A DNA stretch of 64,000 nt from Deinococcus aetherius (GTDB lineage: Bacteria > Deinococcota > Deinococci > Deinococcales > Deinococcaceae), in contig NZ_AP026560.1 of the NCBI RefSeq assembly GCF_025997855.1, positions 2,433,501 through 2,497,500 on the forward strand, given 5' to 3'. Below, piece by piece: positions 39,302 to 53,766 of the stretch (its first letter is position 1; every line of letters starts with the position of its first letter). Under the pieces are notes generated by a model. It saw only the letters and a list, made by a program, of their open reading frames with translations, was not told the DNA's origin and searched no databases. A program made the position numbers and the translations under genes.

Positions 39302-41245
39302 GTGAAGAACAAAAAGGTCGTGAACGTCTTTCTGGGCGTTCTCGCACTCCTGCTGGTGGTCGGCATGGCCTACCAGTTCACGCCCAACGTGGGCTCACTC
39401 TTCGGCAACCGTCAGCAGGGCACCCCCGCCCTGAAGGTGAACGGGCAAACCGTCACCGCCGAGGAACTCGAGGCGATCCGCCGGGGCAACCCGGTCCTGG
39501 GCAGCGTGGACGGCGGCGTCCTCGCCGACGACTTCAAGACCTTCATCGTGGCGCAGGCCGTGCGGCAGCAACTCCTCCAGCAGGCCGTGGGGGACATCGA
39601 CGTGAGCCGCGCCGATGTGAACGCCGAGGTCCAGAAGGTCCGCGAGGCGAACAACCTCACCGACAACAAGGCCTGGACGGACGCCCTGCAGGGCGCCGGG
39701 CTCACCGACGCGACCTACCGCGCCCAGGTGCGCGACCAGCTCGCCATCCAGCGCAAGGTGGAAGAACTCCAGAAAACCGCCGCCCCCGCCACCGACGCCG
39801 AGGCGCGGGCGTACTACGACCTCAACCCCCAGGCCTTCCAGAGCGACGCGCGTGTCGTGGGCCGTCAGATCGTGGTGGCCGACAAGGCCAAGGCGCAGAG
39901 CCTCCTCGCGCAGGTGAGGGCCGGGGCGGACTTCGCCAAGTTGGCGAGCCAGAACAGCACCGAGTTCAAGGACCGGGGCGGGGCCCTTGGCCCGGTCGAG
40001 AACGGCACTCCCCGCCCGGTCGCGCAGGTGGCCCTCCCCGCCGAGGTGGGCACGGCGGCCTTCGCCCTGGGGCAGGGCGGGGTCACTGACGTGATCGAGA
40101 GCGGCGGCAAGTTCTACATCGTGAAGGTGGAGAAATTCCTGCCGCCCGCCGTCAAGCCCTTCGAGGAGGCCAAGGCCGACGCCACGACCGCCGTGACCGA
40201 GCAGAAGAAGAACGCGGTCGTCGAGCGGTGGATCACCGACCTCGAACGGAACGCGAAGATCGAGGCCGTGGACCCCAACTGGAAGACCCAGAACCCCACG
40301 GTCGCCCAGGTCGCCGGGCAGAAGATTCCCTACTCGGACGTGGTCGCGCAGGTCGTGCAAAACCAGCAGTTCGCTTCTCTCCTCGGGCAGGTGCCCGCTG
40401 ACCAGGCGGCGGGGCTGGTGAACGGCATCCTCAAGCCGCAGGTCGTCCAGGCGCTCATCGACGGGTACGGCGCCCGGAAGATCGTGCAGGACCGCAAGTT
40501 GCCCCTGGCCGGGACCCGCCAGGAACTCGCGGCGGCCCTGGCGGCGTACGGCAGCCGGGACGTGAAGGTCACCGACGCGGACATCCAGAAGTTCTACGCG
40601 GAGAACCGCCAGCAGTTCGAGACGCCCGGCAGCGCCACCGTGGCCGAGGCGAGCTTCGCCGACCGAGAGAAGGCGAACGCCTTCCGGCAGGGCTGGAACG
40701 GCCAGGGCAGCTTCGTCACCGCCGCCGCACGAGCGGGCGGCACCGTCAGCGAGCGCGGCAGTGTCACGGCGGGCGGGGAAACGCTCGGCCAGGAGCTGAA
40801 CGCGGCCATCTTCACGTCCAAGAACCTCCGTGACGTGGGCGAGGGCAGCCTCAGCGAGGTCGTGCCCGCCGGGAACCGCTTCGTCGTCGCCTACGTGACC
40901 GACCTCAAGCCCGGGGCGGTGCAGCCCCTCGCGGCGGTGCGCGGCCAGATCCGGGATCAGGTGCTCGCTCAGAAGCGCCAGGAGGCCGGGCAGGCATACC
41001 TCGCCAAGGAGATCGCCACGCTCAAGCCCGTGAACAACCTCCAGCAGGTGCTCGCCGCGCAGGAGAAGCGGGTGGCGGCCCAGGCGCCGAAGGCCCCCGC
41101 CACGCAGACCCCGGCCACGCCCGGCGCGGGAAGTGGCGAGGACGCGCCCGCCCAGGGAAACACCGGGAACGGCTCCTCCACCGGGACCCCGGCGAACGGC
41201 GGCACCTCGAACGGCAACGCCAGCGGCAGCGGCTCCAACCCCTGA
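39302..41245 (+). CDS. Membrane-anchored peptidyl-prolyl isomerase (PpiD/SurA-like)
   Basis: A 647-residue protein. One N-terminal transmembrane anchor (residues 6-26) precedes a SurA-N chaperone helix bundle (39-160) and a parvulin domain (about 180-285: ARVVGRQIVVADK, LASQNSTEFKDRGGALGPV, AFALGQGGVTDVIESGGKFYIVKVEKF). A second degenerate SurA/parvulin-like half follows. The last 60 residues are a Gly/Ser/Thr/Asn low-complexity tail. It folds envelope proteins. GTG 39302 is preceded by AAGGAG, with TAAACT at 39272-39277 as a possible -10. Confidence 0.87.
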   Translation: MKNKKVVNVFLGVLALLLVVGMAYQFTPNVGSLFGNRQQGTPALKVNGQTVTAEELEAIRRGNPVLGSVDGGVLADDFKTFIVAQAVRQQLLQQAVGDIDVSRADVNAEVQKVREANNLTDNKAWTDALQGAGLTDATYRAQVRDQLAIQRKVEELQKTAAPATDAEARAYYDLNPQAFQSDARVVGRQIVVADKAKAQSLLAQVRAGADFAKLASQNSTEFKDRGGALGPVENGTPRPVAQVALPAEVGTAAFALGQGGVTDVIESGGKFYIVKVEKFLPPAVKPFEEAKADATTAVTEQKKNAVVERWITDLERNAKIEAVDPNWKTQNPTVAQVAGQKIPYSDVVAQVVQNQQFASLLGQVPADQAAGLVNGILKPQVVQALIDGYGARKIVQDRKLPLAGTRQELAAALAAYGSRDVKVTDADIQKFYAENRQQFETPGSATVAEASFADREKANAFRQGWNGQGSFVTAAARAGGTVSERGSVTAGGETLGQELNAAIFTSKNLRDVGEGSLSEVVPAGNRFVVAYVTDLKPGAVQPLAAVRGQIRDQVLAQKRQEAGQAYLAKEIATLKPVNNLQQVLAAQEKRVAAQAPKAPATQTPATPGAGSGEDAPAQGNTGNGSSTGTPANGGTSNGNASGSGSNP

Positions 41246-41264
41246 TCCTTCAACCCCTCGCACG

Positions 41265-41298
41265 GCGGCCTTCCAGACCGGAGGGCCGCTTCTCCTTT
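41265..41298 (+). terminator. Terminator after the PpiD-like gene
   Basis: A 10-bp stem with one G-T pair (41265-41274 with 41280-41289), 5-nt loop and T-rich tail. Confidence 0.75.
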
Positions 41299-41346
41299 GC
41301 CCCGCACTCCGTCATTCGGCGCAGGATGCGGCCCCGCCCGGACCGC

Positions 41347-41352
41347 TAGAAT
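41347..41352 (+). promoter_or_regulatory. -10 hexamer for trpS
   Basis: TAGAAT lies 9 nt before the ATG at 41362. Confidence 0.6.
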
Positions 41353-41361
41353 CGCCCGCGT

Positions 41362-42354
<993 letters not shown>

Positions 42355-42363
42355 GGGAACGTG

Positions 42364-42391
42364 GGGGGTGGATTGTGGAATGTGGGGGAGG
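42364..42391. repeat. Short heptad repeat before scpA
   Basis: Three to four 7-nt units (42371-42391), the first two almost identical to those at 16764-16777. No inverted second arm is evident here. Confidence 0.5.
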
Positions 42392-43156
42392 GGGGCGTTG
42401 ACGGCTACGGTCGTTCCTCCCCCGCCCGTCCCCAAGAGCTTCGTCGTTCGCCTGCCGGGCTTCGAGGGGTCGCTGGCCGACCTCGCGGGGGCCCTGCGGG
42501 CGGGGCGGGTGGAGCTGGGGGAGGTGCCGCTGCTCACCCTCACCCGGGACGTGCTGGCGTGGGTGGCGGCGCTGACCGGAGGGGACGGGACGGCCTTCGC
42601 GGAGGCGCACCCCGAGGTGCTGCCCGCGCTGGCGAACGTGATCGCCCTCAAGGCCCGCCTCCTGTTGCCGCAACCCGGGCCGGAGGAAGTTGACCCCGAG
42701 TTCTCCGACGACCCTTTGGAAGACGTGATCGAGGGGGTGGAGGCGCTGGCGGAGCTGGATACGCTGGTGGGTTTTCTGGCCGCCCGGCGCCGGGAACGGG
42801 AGGGGCTGATTCCTGCCCGCGCCGTGCCGCTCGACCTGCCCCGCCGCGAGCGCAGGCGCAACCCGCAGGGCAGCCTCGCCAAGTTAGTGAAGGCTGCGCA
42901 GAACGCCGTGCGTCAGGTCGAGGTGCCACTGCTCGCCCGCGAGCGGCTGACGCTGGCGGACGCGCTGGGGGCGTTGCGTGCCTTCGGGGTCCGGCTGCGG
43001 ACCTTCACCTTCCGGGGGGTTCCTACTGCGGACTGGGGCGAGCGGACAACCTACTTCGCCGCGCTGCTGGAGGGCGTGAAGGAGGGGTCCTTCAGCGCCG
43101 AGCAGGAGGGGGTGTACGGAGAGATTCGGGTGACTTCGCATGAAACAGAGGGCTAG
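42368..43156 (+). CDS. scpA: Segregation and condensation protein A (kleisin)
   Basis: Up to 262 residues. The start FVVRLPGFEGSLADLAGALRAGRVELGEVPLLTLTRDVLAW, ANVIALKARLLLP, and the C-terminal winged-helix FAALLEGVKEGSFSAEQEGVYGEIRV are the ScpA pattern. It bridges SMC heads in chromosome segregation; scpB is not adjacent. The start is uncertain: ATG 42368 and 42380 lie in a heptad repeat, while TTG 42398 follows an AGGGGG ribosome-like site and would remove 10 residues. It is 13 bp after trpS. Confidence 0.85.
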   Translation: MDCGMWGRGALTATVVPPPPVPKSFVVRLPGFEGSLADLAGALRAGRVELGEVPLLTLTRDVLAWVAALTGGDGTAFAEAHPEVLPALANVIALKARLLLPQPGPEEVDPEFSDDPLEDVIEGVEALAELDTLVGFLAARRREREGLIPARAVPLDLPRRERRRNPQGSLAKLVKAAQNAVRQVEVPLLARERLTLADALGALRAFGVRLRTFTFRGVPTADWGERTTYFAALLEGVKEGSFSAEQEGVYGEIRVTSHETEG

Positions 43157-43159
43157 AAA

Positions 43160-43202
43160 GGGGAAGGCATCTTCCTGGTGGTAGGGCCGCTTGCCTTCCC
43201 CC
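43160..43202 (-). terminator. Hairpin between scpA and the AroE-like gene
   Basis: A perfect 10-bp inverted repeat (43160-43169 with 43192-43201) with a 22-nt loop. A short T-rich run follows on the minus strand, so it more likely ends the minus operon. Confidence 0.5.
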
Positions 43203-43254
43203 TCTGCAAGCAGCTTTGCAAGTCCCGCAAGGGAAGAGGGAGAAAGAACCCACC

Positions 43255-44061
43255 TCAGCCACGAGCCAGCGCCGCCGCCCGCGCCACCTGCTCGTCCGTC
43301 GGGCGCAACCCGGTGTAGAGGACGAACTGCTCCAGCGCCTGCAAGACGGCGACCTCGGCCCCGGTGATGACCCTTTTGCCGAGGGTCCGGGCGTGGCGGA
43401 TCAGGGGCGTCTCAGGCGGGAGGGCCACCACGTCGAGGACGGTCTGTGCCCGCTCGATGATTTCGGGTGGGAAGGCGAGGTCGTCCGCCTCCGGCCCCCC
43501 CGTCATGCCGATGGGGGTGACGTTGACGAGCAGGTCAGCCCCGGCGGGGTCGAGGTCGGGGCGCCAGGTGTAGCCGCACGCCTCCGCCAGCGCACGCCCC
43601 GCCCCCTCGTTCCGCGCGAGGATGGTGCCCGAAAGAAACCCTGCGTCCCGGAGGGCGGACGCCACTGCCTTCGCCATACCGCCGCTGCCCCGCAGGCTGA
43701 AGGTGGAGTCGGTGGGCACGTCCGAGAGCAGCTTCGACACCGCGATGTAATCGGTGTTGTAGGCCCGCAGATACCCGTCCTCGTTCACGATGGTGTTCAC
43801 CGAGCCGATGACGGCGGCGGAGGGGTCGAGTTCGTCCACATAGGCGATGCACGCCTCCTTGAAGGGCATGGAGACCGCGCAGCCCCGGATGCCCAGCGCC
43901 CGGACGCCGCCGATGGCCCCGCGCAGGTCGCTCGTCGTGAACGCCTTGTAGAGGTAGTCGAGCCCCAGTTCCTCGTACAGGGCGTTGTGGAAGCGGGTGC
44001 CGAAGTTGCCGGGGCGGCCCGCCAGGGACATGCACAGGCGGGTGTCCTTGCTAATTCTCAT
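43255..44061 (-). CDS. Shikimate dehydrogenase-like protein (SdhL/HI0607 type)
   Basis: A 268-residue NAD(P)-dependent dehydrogenase of the shikimate/quinate superfamily. CMSLAGRPGNFGTRFHNALYEELGL is typical of the SdhL subgroup (H. influenzae HI0607) rather than AroE proper. Catalytic Lys68 (SMPFKEA) and Asp104 (YNTDY) are present, and GSGGMAKAV is the nucleotide loop. SdhL enzymes have weak shikimate activity and unclear roles. It sits 13 bp after argC in an arginine operon, not with the other aro genes. A separate aroE may exist elsewhere. Confidence 0.82.
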   Translation of the reverse strand: MRISKDTRLCMSLAGRPGNFGTRFHNALYEELGLDYLYKAFTTSDLRGAIGGVRALGIRGCAVSMPFKEACIAYVDELDPSAAVIGSVNTIVNEDGYLRAYNTDYIAVSKLLSDVPTDSTFSLRGSGGMAKAVASALRDAGFLSGTILARNEGAGRALAEACGYTWRPDLDPAGADLLVNVTPIGMTGGPEADDLAFPPEIIERAQTVLDVVALPPETPLIRHARTLGKRVITGAEVAVLQALEQFVLYTGLRPTDEQVARAAALARG

Positions 44062-44074
44062 GTCGAGGACAGCC

Positions 44075-45015
<941 letters not shown>

Positions 45016-45019
<4 letters not shown>

Positions 45020-45531
45020 GGCAGGTGTTCTCCGTAACAGCGTCGTACCAGTTCGGCGAGGTCCCCCTTGGCCCGGTCGCCGCCCTCGATGCGCCGCAAC
45101 AGATGTCCGGGCGTGAGCCACTCGGCCTCGCTGAAATCGTCCGGGTTGTAGGTGGGCGCCGTGTCCGCGCGAATCTCGTAGACGTGCATGAAAGAGCTGA
45201 AATTCGTCCGATGGGGCGAGAAGGCGGCGATCTCCCGCCACGGCACCGTGTCCACGTCGAGGTTCAATTCCTCGCGCGTCTCGCGGCGGAAGGCGGCCTC
45301 GTAGCCCTCGCCGGACTCCACGTGCCCGCCCACACTCATGTCGAGGCAGCCGGGAAACGTTCGTTTGTGGAGGGTGCGGCGCGGAATCCACAGCTCACCG
45401 CGCGAATCGACGACGAAGGCATTGACCACCCGCACGGGCAGGCGCCGCGCCCAGGCCTCGCCACGGGTGACCCGCCCCACCACCTCGTCCCGTTCGTTCA
45501 CGAGGTCGAGCCATTCCTCAGCCGCCGTCAT
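45016..45531 (-). CDS. Nudix hydrolase, IPP isomerase-like
   Basis: A 171-residue Nudix protein. The Nudix box [23 protein letters not shown] is complete. The N-terminal [18 protein letters not shown] and [18 protein letters not shown] resemble the isopentenyl-diphosphate isomerase branch, also seen in YfcD-like proteins. Its reaction is unknown. It is translationally coupled to argC and 9 bp after argF, so it is co-expressed with arginine enzymes. Confidence 0.82.
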
Positions 45532-45540
45532 CCCCGTGTT

Positions 45541-46572
<1,032 letters not shown>

Positions 46573-46580
46573 AGGGGATG

Positions 46581-46586
46581 AGTATA
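46581..46586 (-). promoter_or_regulatory. -10 hexamer for argF
   Basis: On the minus strand TATACT lies 8 nt before ATG 46572 and excludes the longer start at 46650. No ARG box could be recognised. Confidence 0.65.
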
Positions 46587-46635
46587 CGCAAAGCGTGAGA
46601 AAACATGCAGCCGGAGGAGGAGGCCGGACGTCCTC

Positions 46636-46641
46636 TACCCT
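46636..46641 (+). promoter_or_regulatory. -10 hexamer for the metallo-hydrolase at 46649
   Basis: TACCCT lies 7 nt before the ATG at 46649. Confidence 0.6.
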
Positions 46642-46648
46642 GTGACCC

Positions 46649-47653
<1,005 letters not shown>

Positions 47654-47703
47654 GCGCAAGGGACGACGAAGGCCGGACTCCCGCCCCACTCTCCCCCATC
47701 CCG

Positions 47704-47709
47704 TACCCT
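47704..47709 (+). promoter_or_regulatory. -10 hexamer for the histidinol-phosphatase gene
   Basis: TACCCT lies 7 nt before the ATG at 47717, the same hexamer and spacing as at 46636. Confidence 0.6.
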
Positions 47710-47716
47710 GTCTCCC

Positions 47717-48494
47717 ATGACCTCGCCCCTCTTCGACTCCCACATGCACACGCCGCTGTGCGGGCACGCGACGGGCACGCCGCGCGAGTACGCCCGGGCA
47801 GCCCTGAACGCGGGCCTGGCGGGCGTGTGCTTCACCGACCACAGCCCCATGCCCGCGTGGTACGACGCGCCGTGGCGGATGCGGCGGGACCAGCTCGGGA
47901 CGTACGTGGAGAGCGTGCTGGAGGCGCGGGCGGAGTTCCTGGGGCGCCTGGAGGTGCGGCTGGGCCTGGAGGCCGACTTCCACCCCGGCACCGAGCGGTA
48001 CGTGGCGGAGTTGCTGGAGACCCACGACTGGGACTACGTGATCGGCTCGGTCCACTACATCGGCGCCTGGGGCTTCGACAACCCGGAGCACGCGGACGAG
48101 TACGGGGCGCGCGACCTCGGCACCCTCTACCACCACTACTACGCGCTCGTGGAGGGGGCGGCGCGCAGCGGGCTCTTCGACGCCATCGGACACCTCGACC
48201 TCCCCAAGAAGTTCGGGCACCGCGACCCCGACGGCTACGCGGCCCTGCACGCCCTCGACGTGATCGCCGAGCGCGGCCTCTCGCTCGACTTCAACACGGC
48301 GGGCTGGCGCAAACCCGTCGGCGAGGCCTACCCCGCCCCCGACCTCACCCGCGCCGCCGGCGAGCGCGGCATTCCTTTCGTCCTGGGTAGCGACGCCCAC
48401 AGGCCGGAGGAGGTCGGCTACCACTTCACCGAGGCGATCAAGCAACTGCACGACGTGGGCGGCCGGATCGTGACCTACCAGGGCCGGGTGCGGC

Positions 48495-48502
<8 letters not shown>
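47717..48502 (+). CDS. hisK: PHP-family histidinol phosphatase
   Basis: A 261-residue PHP-fold phosphatase that removes phosphate from histidinol phosphate. DSHMHTPLCGHATG, FTDHSPMP, GLEADFHPG, IGSVHYIG, IGHLDLPKKFG and LGSDAH give the complete set of trinuclear metal ligands. It ends with an 8-bp overlap with polX, so both come from one transcript; the pairing of two PHP proteins may be chance. Confidence 0.85.
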
Positions 48503-50195
<1,693 letters not shown>

Positions 50196-50547
50196 GGAAG
50201 GCGTACCCTGCCTCTCCGTCGTTCCCGGAAAAAGCACAAGGGGTGTTGAGGGGTGGGTTTTCTGGAACGCCCTGCGCGTTCACCCCCCTCCCAGCCTCCC
50301 CCACAAGGGGGGAGGGGCAAAAAGAGCGGGAGCCTTTGCGCTTTTCAGAACGCCAAGCCGGACGCTCTATGAGTGTAAGCAGGCGGACGCCCCAGGCCCA
50401 CGACCCCGCCTTGCTCGCGCAGCGAGACGGTGGGCCCACAAACGGGTTGCGACAAGATCAAACATTGTGTTCAGAAGAACCTGTCCACCCGCGCCGCCCG
50501 TGTGTCCTTGCCGAGCGCAGCGGAAAGCTCCCCCTGCCCCCTACCCC
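50196..50547. other. Intergenic region with palindromic repeat-like sequence
   Basis: Between polX (+) and an MFS gene (-). 50231-50326 is a G/C-tract-rich palindromic segment with an 8-bp stem (50295-50302 with 50308-50315) followed by AAAAAG. The rest (50340-50547) has no ORF with protein features. The palindromic part may be a copy of an interspersed element, but only one copy is in the window. It could also serve as a terminator in both directions. Confidence 0.45.
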
Positions 50548-51714
50548 CTACTCGAACCGCCCCCGCCCAGGCTCCGGCAAGCGGTAGGCAATCACCGCAC
50601 TCGGCAGCAGCAACGTCAGGCTCACCAACGCGGCCGTCGTCGGGCTCGTCACGTCCGCCAGCGCCCCGACCAGGAAGATCAGCAGCCCCGCGAATCCCCA
50701 CGAGAAGCCCATCATGACGCTGCTCGCCACCGCGACATGCCCCGGCGCGTACTCCTGCGCGGCGACCACGCCGACCGGCACGCTCGCATTCACGGCCGCC
50801 CCGACCAGAAAGGTGAGCGGGTAGAACCACCAGTGGGCCGGGCTCGACAGGATCAGCAACGCGAAGAAGGGGATGGTGGTGAGGATGGCCGCCCGCAGCA
50901 CCGGCACCCGCCCGTAGCGGTCGCTCGCCCGCCCGCCGACGATCCCGCCGAGGGCGCTGGCGACGGCGTACACGGCCAGCGTGATCCCGACCTCCCGCGC
51001 CCCGAAGCCCCGACCCAGCAGGATGAAGGGGAGCATGGCGTTGTAGCCCATGCTGGCGAGCGACCGCAGCACCGCCATCGCCCAGAGGGCCACGAGCGGC
51101 CCCCGGAAGATGCGCGCGTACTCGGCCAGACCGACCCGGCGCCCGGTGGCCCGACCTGACGGCGTGACCGCGAAGGTGAGGGCCGCCAGCCCCGCGCCGA
51201 TCAGGGCGAACCAGGGGAGATTCGTCAGGCCGACTCCGGCGAAGACCGGGCCCAGCGCCATGCCCGCCGTGCCCCCGGCGCTGAAGAGACTGGCCCACAG
51301 CCCCCGCTTCTCGGGTGGGCTGTTCAGGGCGACGTAGGCCGCCCCCGCCGGGTGGAAGAAGCCGCTGCCGAACCCGGAGACGGCGACGAGCAGCACGAGC
51401 GCCCCGAACCACGGCACGAAGCCCATCAGCGTGAGGCCCAGGCCCGTCACCAGGGGGCCGAGGGCGGCGGCGTAACGGCGGTCGAACCGCTCGCCGACGA
51501 TGCCGAGCAGGGGCTGGAGCACGCTGCTCGTGAGGCTGTACACGCTGGAGAGCAGGGTGACGGCGGCGATGGACACGCCGAAGCGGCCCTGGAGGGCGGG
51601 GGTCAGGGGGGTGAGCATCGCCCCGTAGGCGTCGTTGATGAAGTGCCCCGCCGTCACGGCTACGGCGACGGCGGTGGCGTGGCGGACGACGGCGGGGGAG
51701 GCGGCGGCTCGCAT
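50548..51714 (-). CDS. MFS transporter, fosmidomycin-resistance (Fsr)-like
   Basis: A 388-residue protein with 12 transmembrane helices. AGHFINDAYGAMLTPLTP in the first helix region, GSGFFHPAGAAY in helix 4 and RASDRYGRVP between domains resemble the Fsr/YfnC group of drug exporters. The substrate is unknown. Preceded by a leaderless-type promoter. Confidence 0.82.
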   Translation of the reverse strand: MRAAASPAVVRHATAVAVAVTAGHFINDAYGAMLTPLTPALQGRFGVSIAAVTLLSSVYSLTSSVLQPLLGIVGERFDRRYAAALGPLVTGLGLTLMGFVPWFGALVLLVAVSGFGSGFFHPAGAAYVALNSPPEKRGLWASLFSAGGTAGMALGPVFAGVGLTNLPWFALIGAGLAALTFAVTPSGRATGRRVGLAEYARIFRGPLVALWAMAVLRSLASMGYNAMLPFILLGRGFGAREVGITLAVYAVASALGGIVGGRASDRYGRVPVLRAAILTTIPFFALLILSSPAHWWFYPLTFLVGAAVNASVPVGVVAAQEYAPGHVAVASSVMMGFSWGFAGLLIFLVGALADVTSPTTAALVSLTLLLPSAVIAYRLPEPGRGRFE

Positions 51715-51721
51715 GGACCTT

Positions 51722-51727
51722 ACCCTA
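51722..51727 (-). promoter_or_regulatory. -10 hexamer for the MFS gene at 51714
   Basis: On the minus strand TAGGGT lies 7 nt before the ATG at 51714. Confidence 0.55.
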
Positions 51728-51839
51728 CCCCCCGGCCCGCGTAGGGCGTCCAGCGGGGCGGGCCGGGCCTCGCCGCCTGCCCCCGAAGTGTGAACTTTGC
51801 CCCACCCGGGGAGTCAACGCCGTGAATGAGCCCAGACGT

Positions 51840-51845
51840 TAAGCT
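51840..51845 (+). promoter_or_regulatory. -10 hexamer for the gene at 51853
   Basis: TAAGCT lies 7 nt before ATG 51853 and decides it over the upstream in-frame start at 51826. Confidence 0.6.
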
Positions 51846-51852
51846 TCTCCTC

Positions 51853-52368
51853 ATGGTCGCCACGTTCCGGGAGATGATTACCGCCACCCTGCCGTCCGAG
51901 GAGCGGCTGCGAGCCCGGCTCGCGCAGATGTCGCCGGGGGAGTGGGCGGAGTTGGCGCAGGTCTTCGCGGCGGCCCTGCCGGAACTCGACGCCGTGCTCG
52001 GCCTGCCCGGCGGGGCCGACCTGGCGGGCAGCCTGGCGCGGGCGCGCGGCGTCGCGCTGCTCGACGCGGCCCTCCCCGGCGACGTGGACAGTTGGTTACC
52101 CCCCATTCCCCCCAGCGGGGAGGTCGTGATCGTGACGGATCATCTTCAGGGCGGCGGACCCGAGTTGGAGGCGGTGGCCCTCGCCACGAGCCACGGCCTG
52201 CGCGTCCTGGCCGTGGCGGCGGCGGTCGAGCGCACGAGCGCCGGGGCGCGGGGCCGCCTCGAACTCCAGGGGGTGCGGGTGTACACCGCCCTGCAACTCG
52301 CCGACACCCCGCGCGGTCTGGTCTTCGAACGCCGCGCCCCCCGGCGCTGGCGGGAGCGGCACCGCTAG
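51853..52368 (+). CDS. Phosphoribosyltransferase-like protein
   Basis: A 171-residue protein. The segment VVIVTDHLQGGGPELEAVALATSHGLRVLAVAAAVERT has the shape of a type I PRTase PRPP loop (four hydrophobics, an acidic pair, Gly-rich turn) and its following strand, as in orotate phosphoribosyltransferase. However, the first acidic residue is Thr and the Thr-Gly-Gly-Thr turn is GGGP. It may be a regulatory or inactive relative. It lies alone, convergent with the methyltransferase gene. Confidence 0.5.
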   Translation: MVATFREMITATLPSEERLRARLAQMSPGEWAELAQVFAAALPELDAVLGLPGGADLAGSLARARGVALLDAALPGDVDSWLPPIPPSGEVVIVTDHLQGGGPELEAVALATSHGLRVLAVAAAVERTSAGARGRLELQGVRVYTALQLADTPRGLVFERRAPRRWRERHR

Positions 52369-52375
52369 GCGGCGC

Positions 52376-52900
52376 TCAGCCGTTCTCCCCCGCCGTGTAG
52401 GCCCGCAGCGCCCGTTCCTCGGCGGGGATTCGAACCAGAAGCAGGAGCGCGGCGTTGAGCACGGTGAAGGCGAGGGCGGTGCGCCACGCCCCCACCGCCA
52501 GGGGCGCCGAGGCCAGCTCCAGGGCGACGACCGCGTAATTGGGGTGGGGCAGGAAGCGGAAGGGGCCGCCCCGCACCCGCTCCCCCCCGGGCACGATCAG
52601 GATGCGCGTGTTCCAGAACCTCCCCAGCGTGCGGATGACCCAGTACCGCAGCGGCTGGGCGAGCACGAAGAGGAGGAGGGCGGGCCAGCTTACCCGAGCC
52701 CCCGAACGGCGCCCTTCGAGCAGGGTGGCGATCATCCAGGCGGGGTGCAGCACGAAGAAGAGGGGGTAATGTTCCCGCCCGTACTCGACGGCGCCGTGCT
52801 CGCGCGCCCAACGTTCGTTGGCGCGGGCCACGCGCAGTTCGAGGAGCCGCTGCACGGTCAAGAAGACGAGGAGGAGGGGGGCGAGGATGCGGGCGTTCAT
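52376..52900 (-). CDS. Isoprenylcysteine carboxyl methyltransferase-family membrane protein
   Basis: A 174-residue protein with five predicted transmembrane segments. The C-terminal RTLGRFWNTRILIVPGG, GPFRFLPHPNYAVVALELASAPLAVGAW and the ending EERALR form the SAM-binding ICMT/PEMT signature. Bacterial members methylate small lipids such as polyketide alkylpyrones; no polyketide synthase is nearby. It overlaps the upstream gene by 4 bp but also has its own -10 hexamer. Confidence 0.78.
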   Translation of the reverse strand: MNARILAPLLLVFLTVQRLLELRVARANERWAREHGAVEYGREHYPLFFVLHPAWMIATLLEGRRSGARVSWPALLLFVLAQPLRYWVIRTLGRFWNTRILIVPGGERVRGGPFRFLPHPNYAVVALELASAPLAVGAWRTALAFTVLNAALLLLVRIPAEERALRAYTAGENG

Positions 52901-53754
52901 CCCCGTGAGCTTAGGGTGTAGAAGCTGGCGCTGGCCTGCCCCCCCGGGCCCAGCGCGAAGTGCAGCAAGACCGCCTGCCACGCTCCCGCCTTCGGGCCGA
53001 GGGTGAGGACGCCGACTCCCTGCGTCGTGCGGGCGGTCAGGTAGGCGGCGTCCCCCTCGTCCGCCACGTGCAGCACCCGCCACTCCTGCCGTTCCAGTTG
53101 TGGCCGGAAATGGGCGAGGAGATCAGGCTGCCCCGCCACGTCCTCGGGTGGCACCAGGATGACCCGCTCGCTGCGCTCGGCCTCGCCGCCGCCCCCGCCC
53201 TGCATCTGCACCCGCCACCCCTGGGGCGCGGTGAGGGTGGGGAGGGGGAGGTCGTGCATCCGGTGAAAGTGCGAGTGAGGGCTTTGCCCCAGCATATGCT
53301 GCACCTGTTCCGGCTCCACGTCCTGCACGTTCAGCGAGATCTGGGTCACCCCGCCCTCACCCCGGGCCTGGAGCATGACCGTCCGCTCCTGCCCGGCGTG
53401 GACGCCCATCCACTGTCCCGCCTCCGCCTCCACGAACGCCTGCCGCCAGGGCTGCGCCGCCCGCCACCCCTGCCTCTCCAGATGGGCGGTGAGCGCGGCC
53501 ATCACGTCGGGTTGCAGGCCGGGCAAGTCCAGAAAGACGCGCCAGGTGGTCTGTCCGTCCGTCGGCTCTCCGGGGGTCCGGCGAAACGCCACCGACCGCA
53601 CGCCGCCCAGCACCCTGGAGCCTGCGCTGTCCGGCAGCTTCACGGGGAAGTCGGGCGTCAGCGAGCCCGGCGTGATCCCCAGTTGAATCAGATCGCCTTC
53701 CTGACCCAGCGCCCGGCGCAGGAAGTCGGCGTCCAACGTGATTTGTTCGCCCAT
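52897..53754 (-). CDS. Uncharacterised cytoplasmic protein
   Basis: A 285-residue soluble protein with no signal peptide or membrane segment. Two similar halves are suggested (LTAHLERQGWRAAQPWRQAFVEAEAGQW and LAHFRPQLERQEWRVLHVADEGDAAYL, each followed by strand-rich sequence), as if an internal duplication. No catalytic motif recognised. It is coupled to the methyltransferase gene and lies 9 bp after meaB. Confidence 0.55.
   Translation of the reverse strand: MGEQITLDADFLRRALGQEGDLIQLGITPGSLTPDFPVKLPDSAGSRVLGGVRSVAFRRTPGEPTDGQTTWRVFLDLPGLQPDVMAALTAHLERQGWRAAQPWRQAFVEAEAGQWMGVHAGQERTVMLQARGEGGVTQISLNVQDVEPEQVQHMLGQSPHSHFHRMHDLPLPTLTAPQGWRVQMQGGGGGEAERSERVILVPPEDVAGQPDLLAHFRPQLERQEWRVLHVADEGDAAYLTARTTQGVGVLTLGPKAGAWQAVLLHFALGPGGQASASFYTLSSRG
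52908..52913 (-). promoter_or_regulatory. -10 hexamer for the ICMT-family gene
   Basis: On the minus strand TAAGCT lies 7 nt before ATG 52900, inside the upstream coding region. Confidence 0.45.
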
Positions 53755-53760
53755 AGGCTG

Positions 53761-53766
53761 AGCTTA
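53761..53766 (-). promoter_or_regulatory. -10 hexamer for the gene at 53754
   Basis: On the minus strand TAAGCT lies 6 nt before ATG 53754 and overlaps the meaB stop. Confidence 0.5.
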
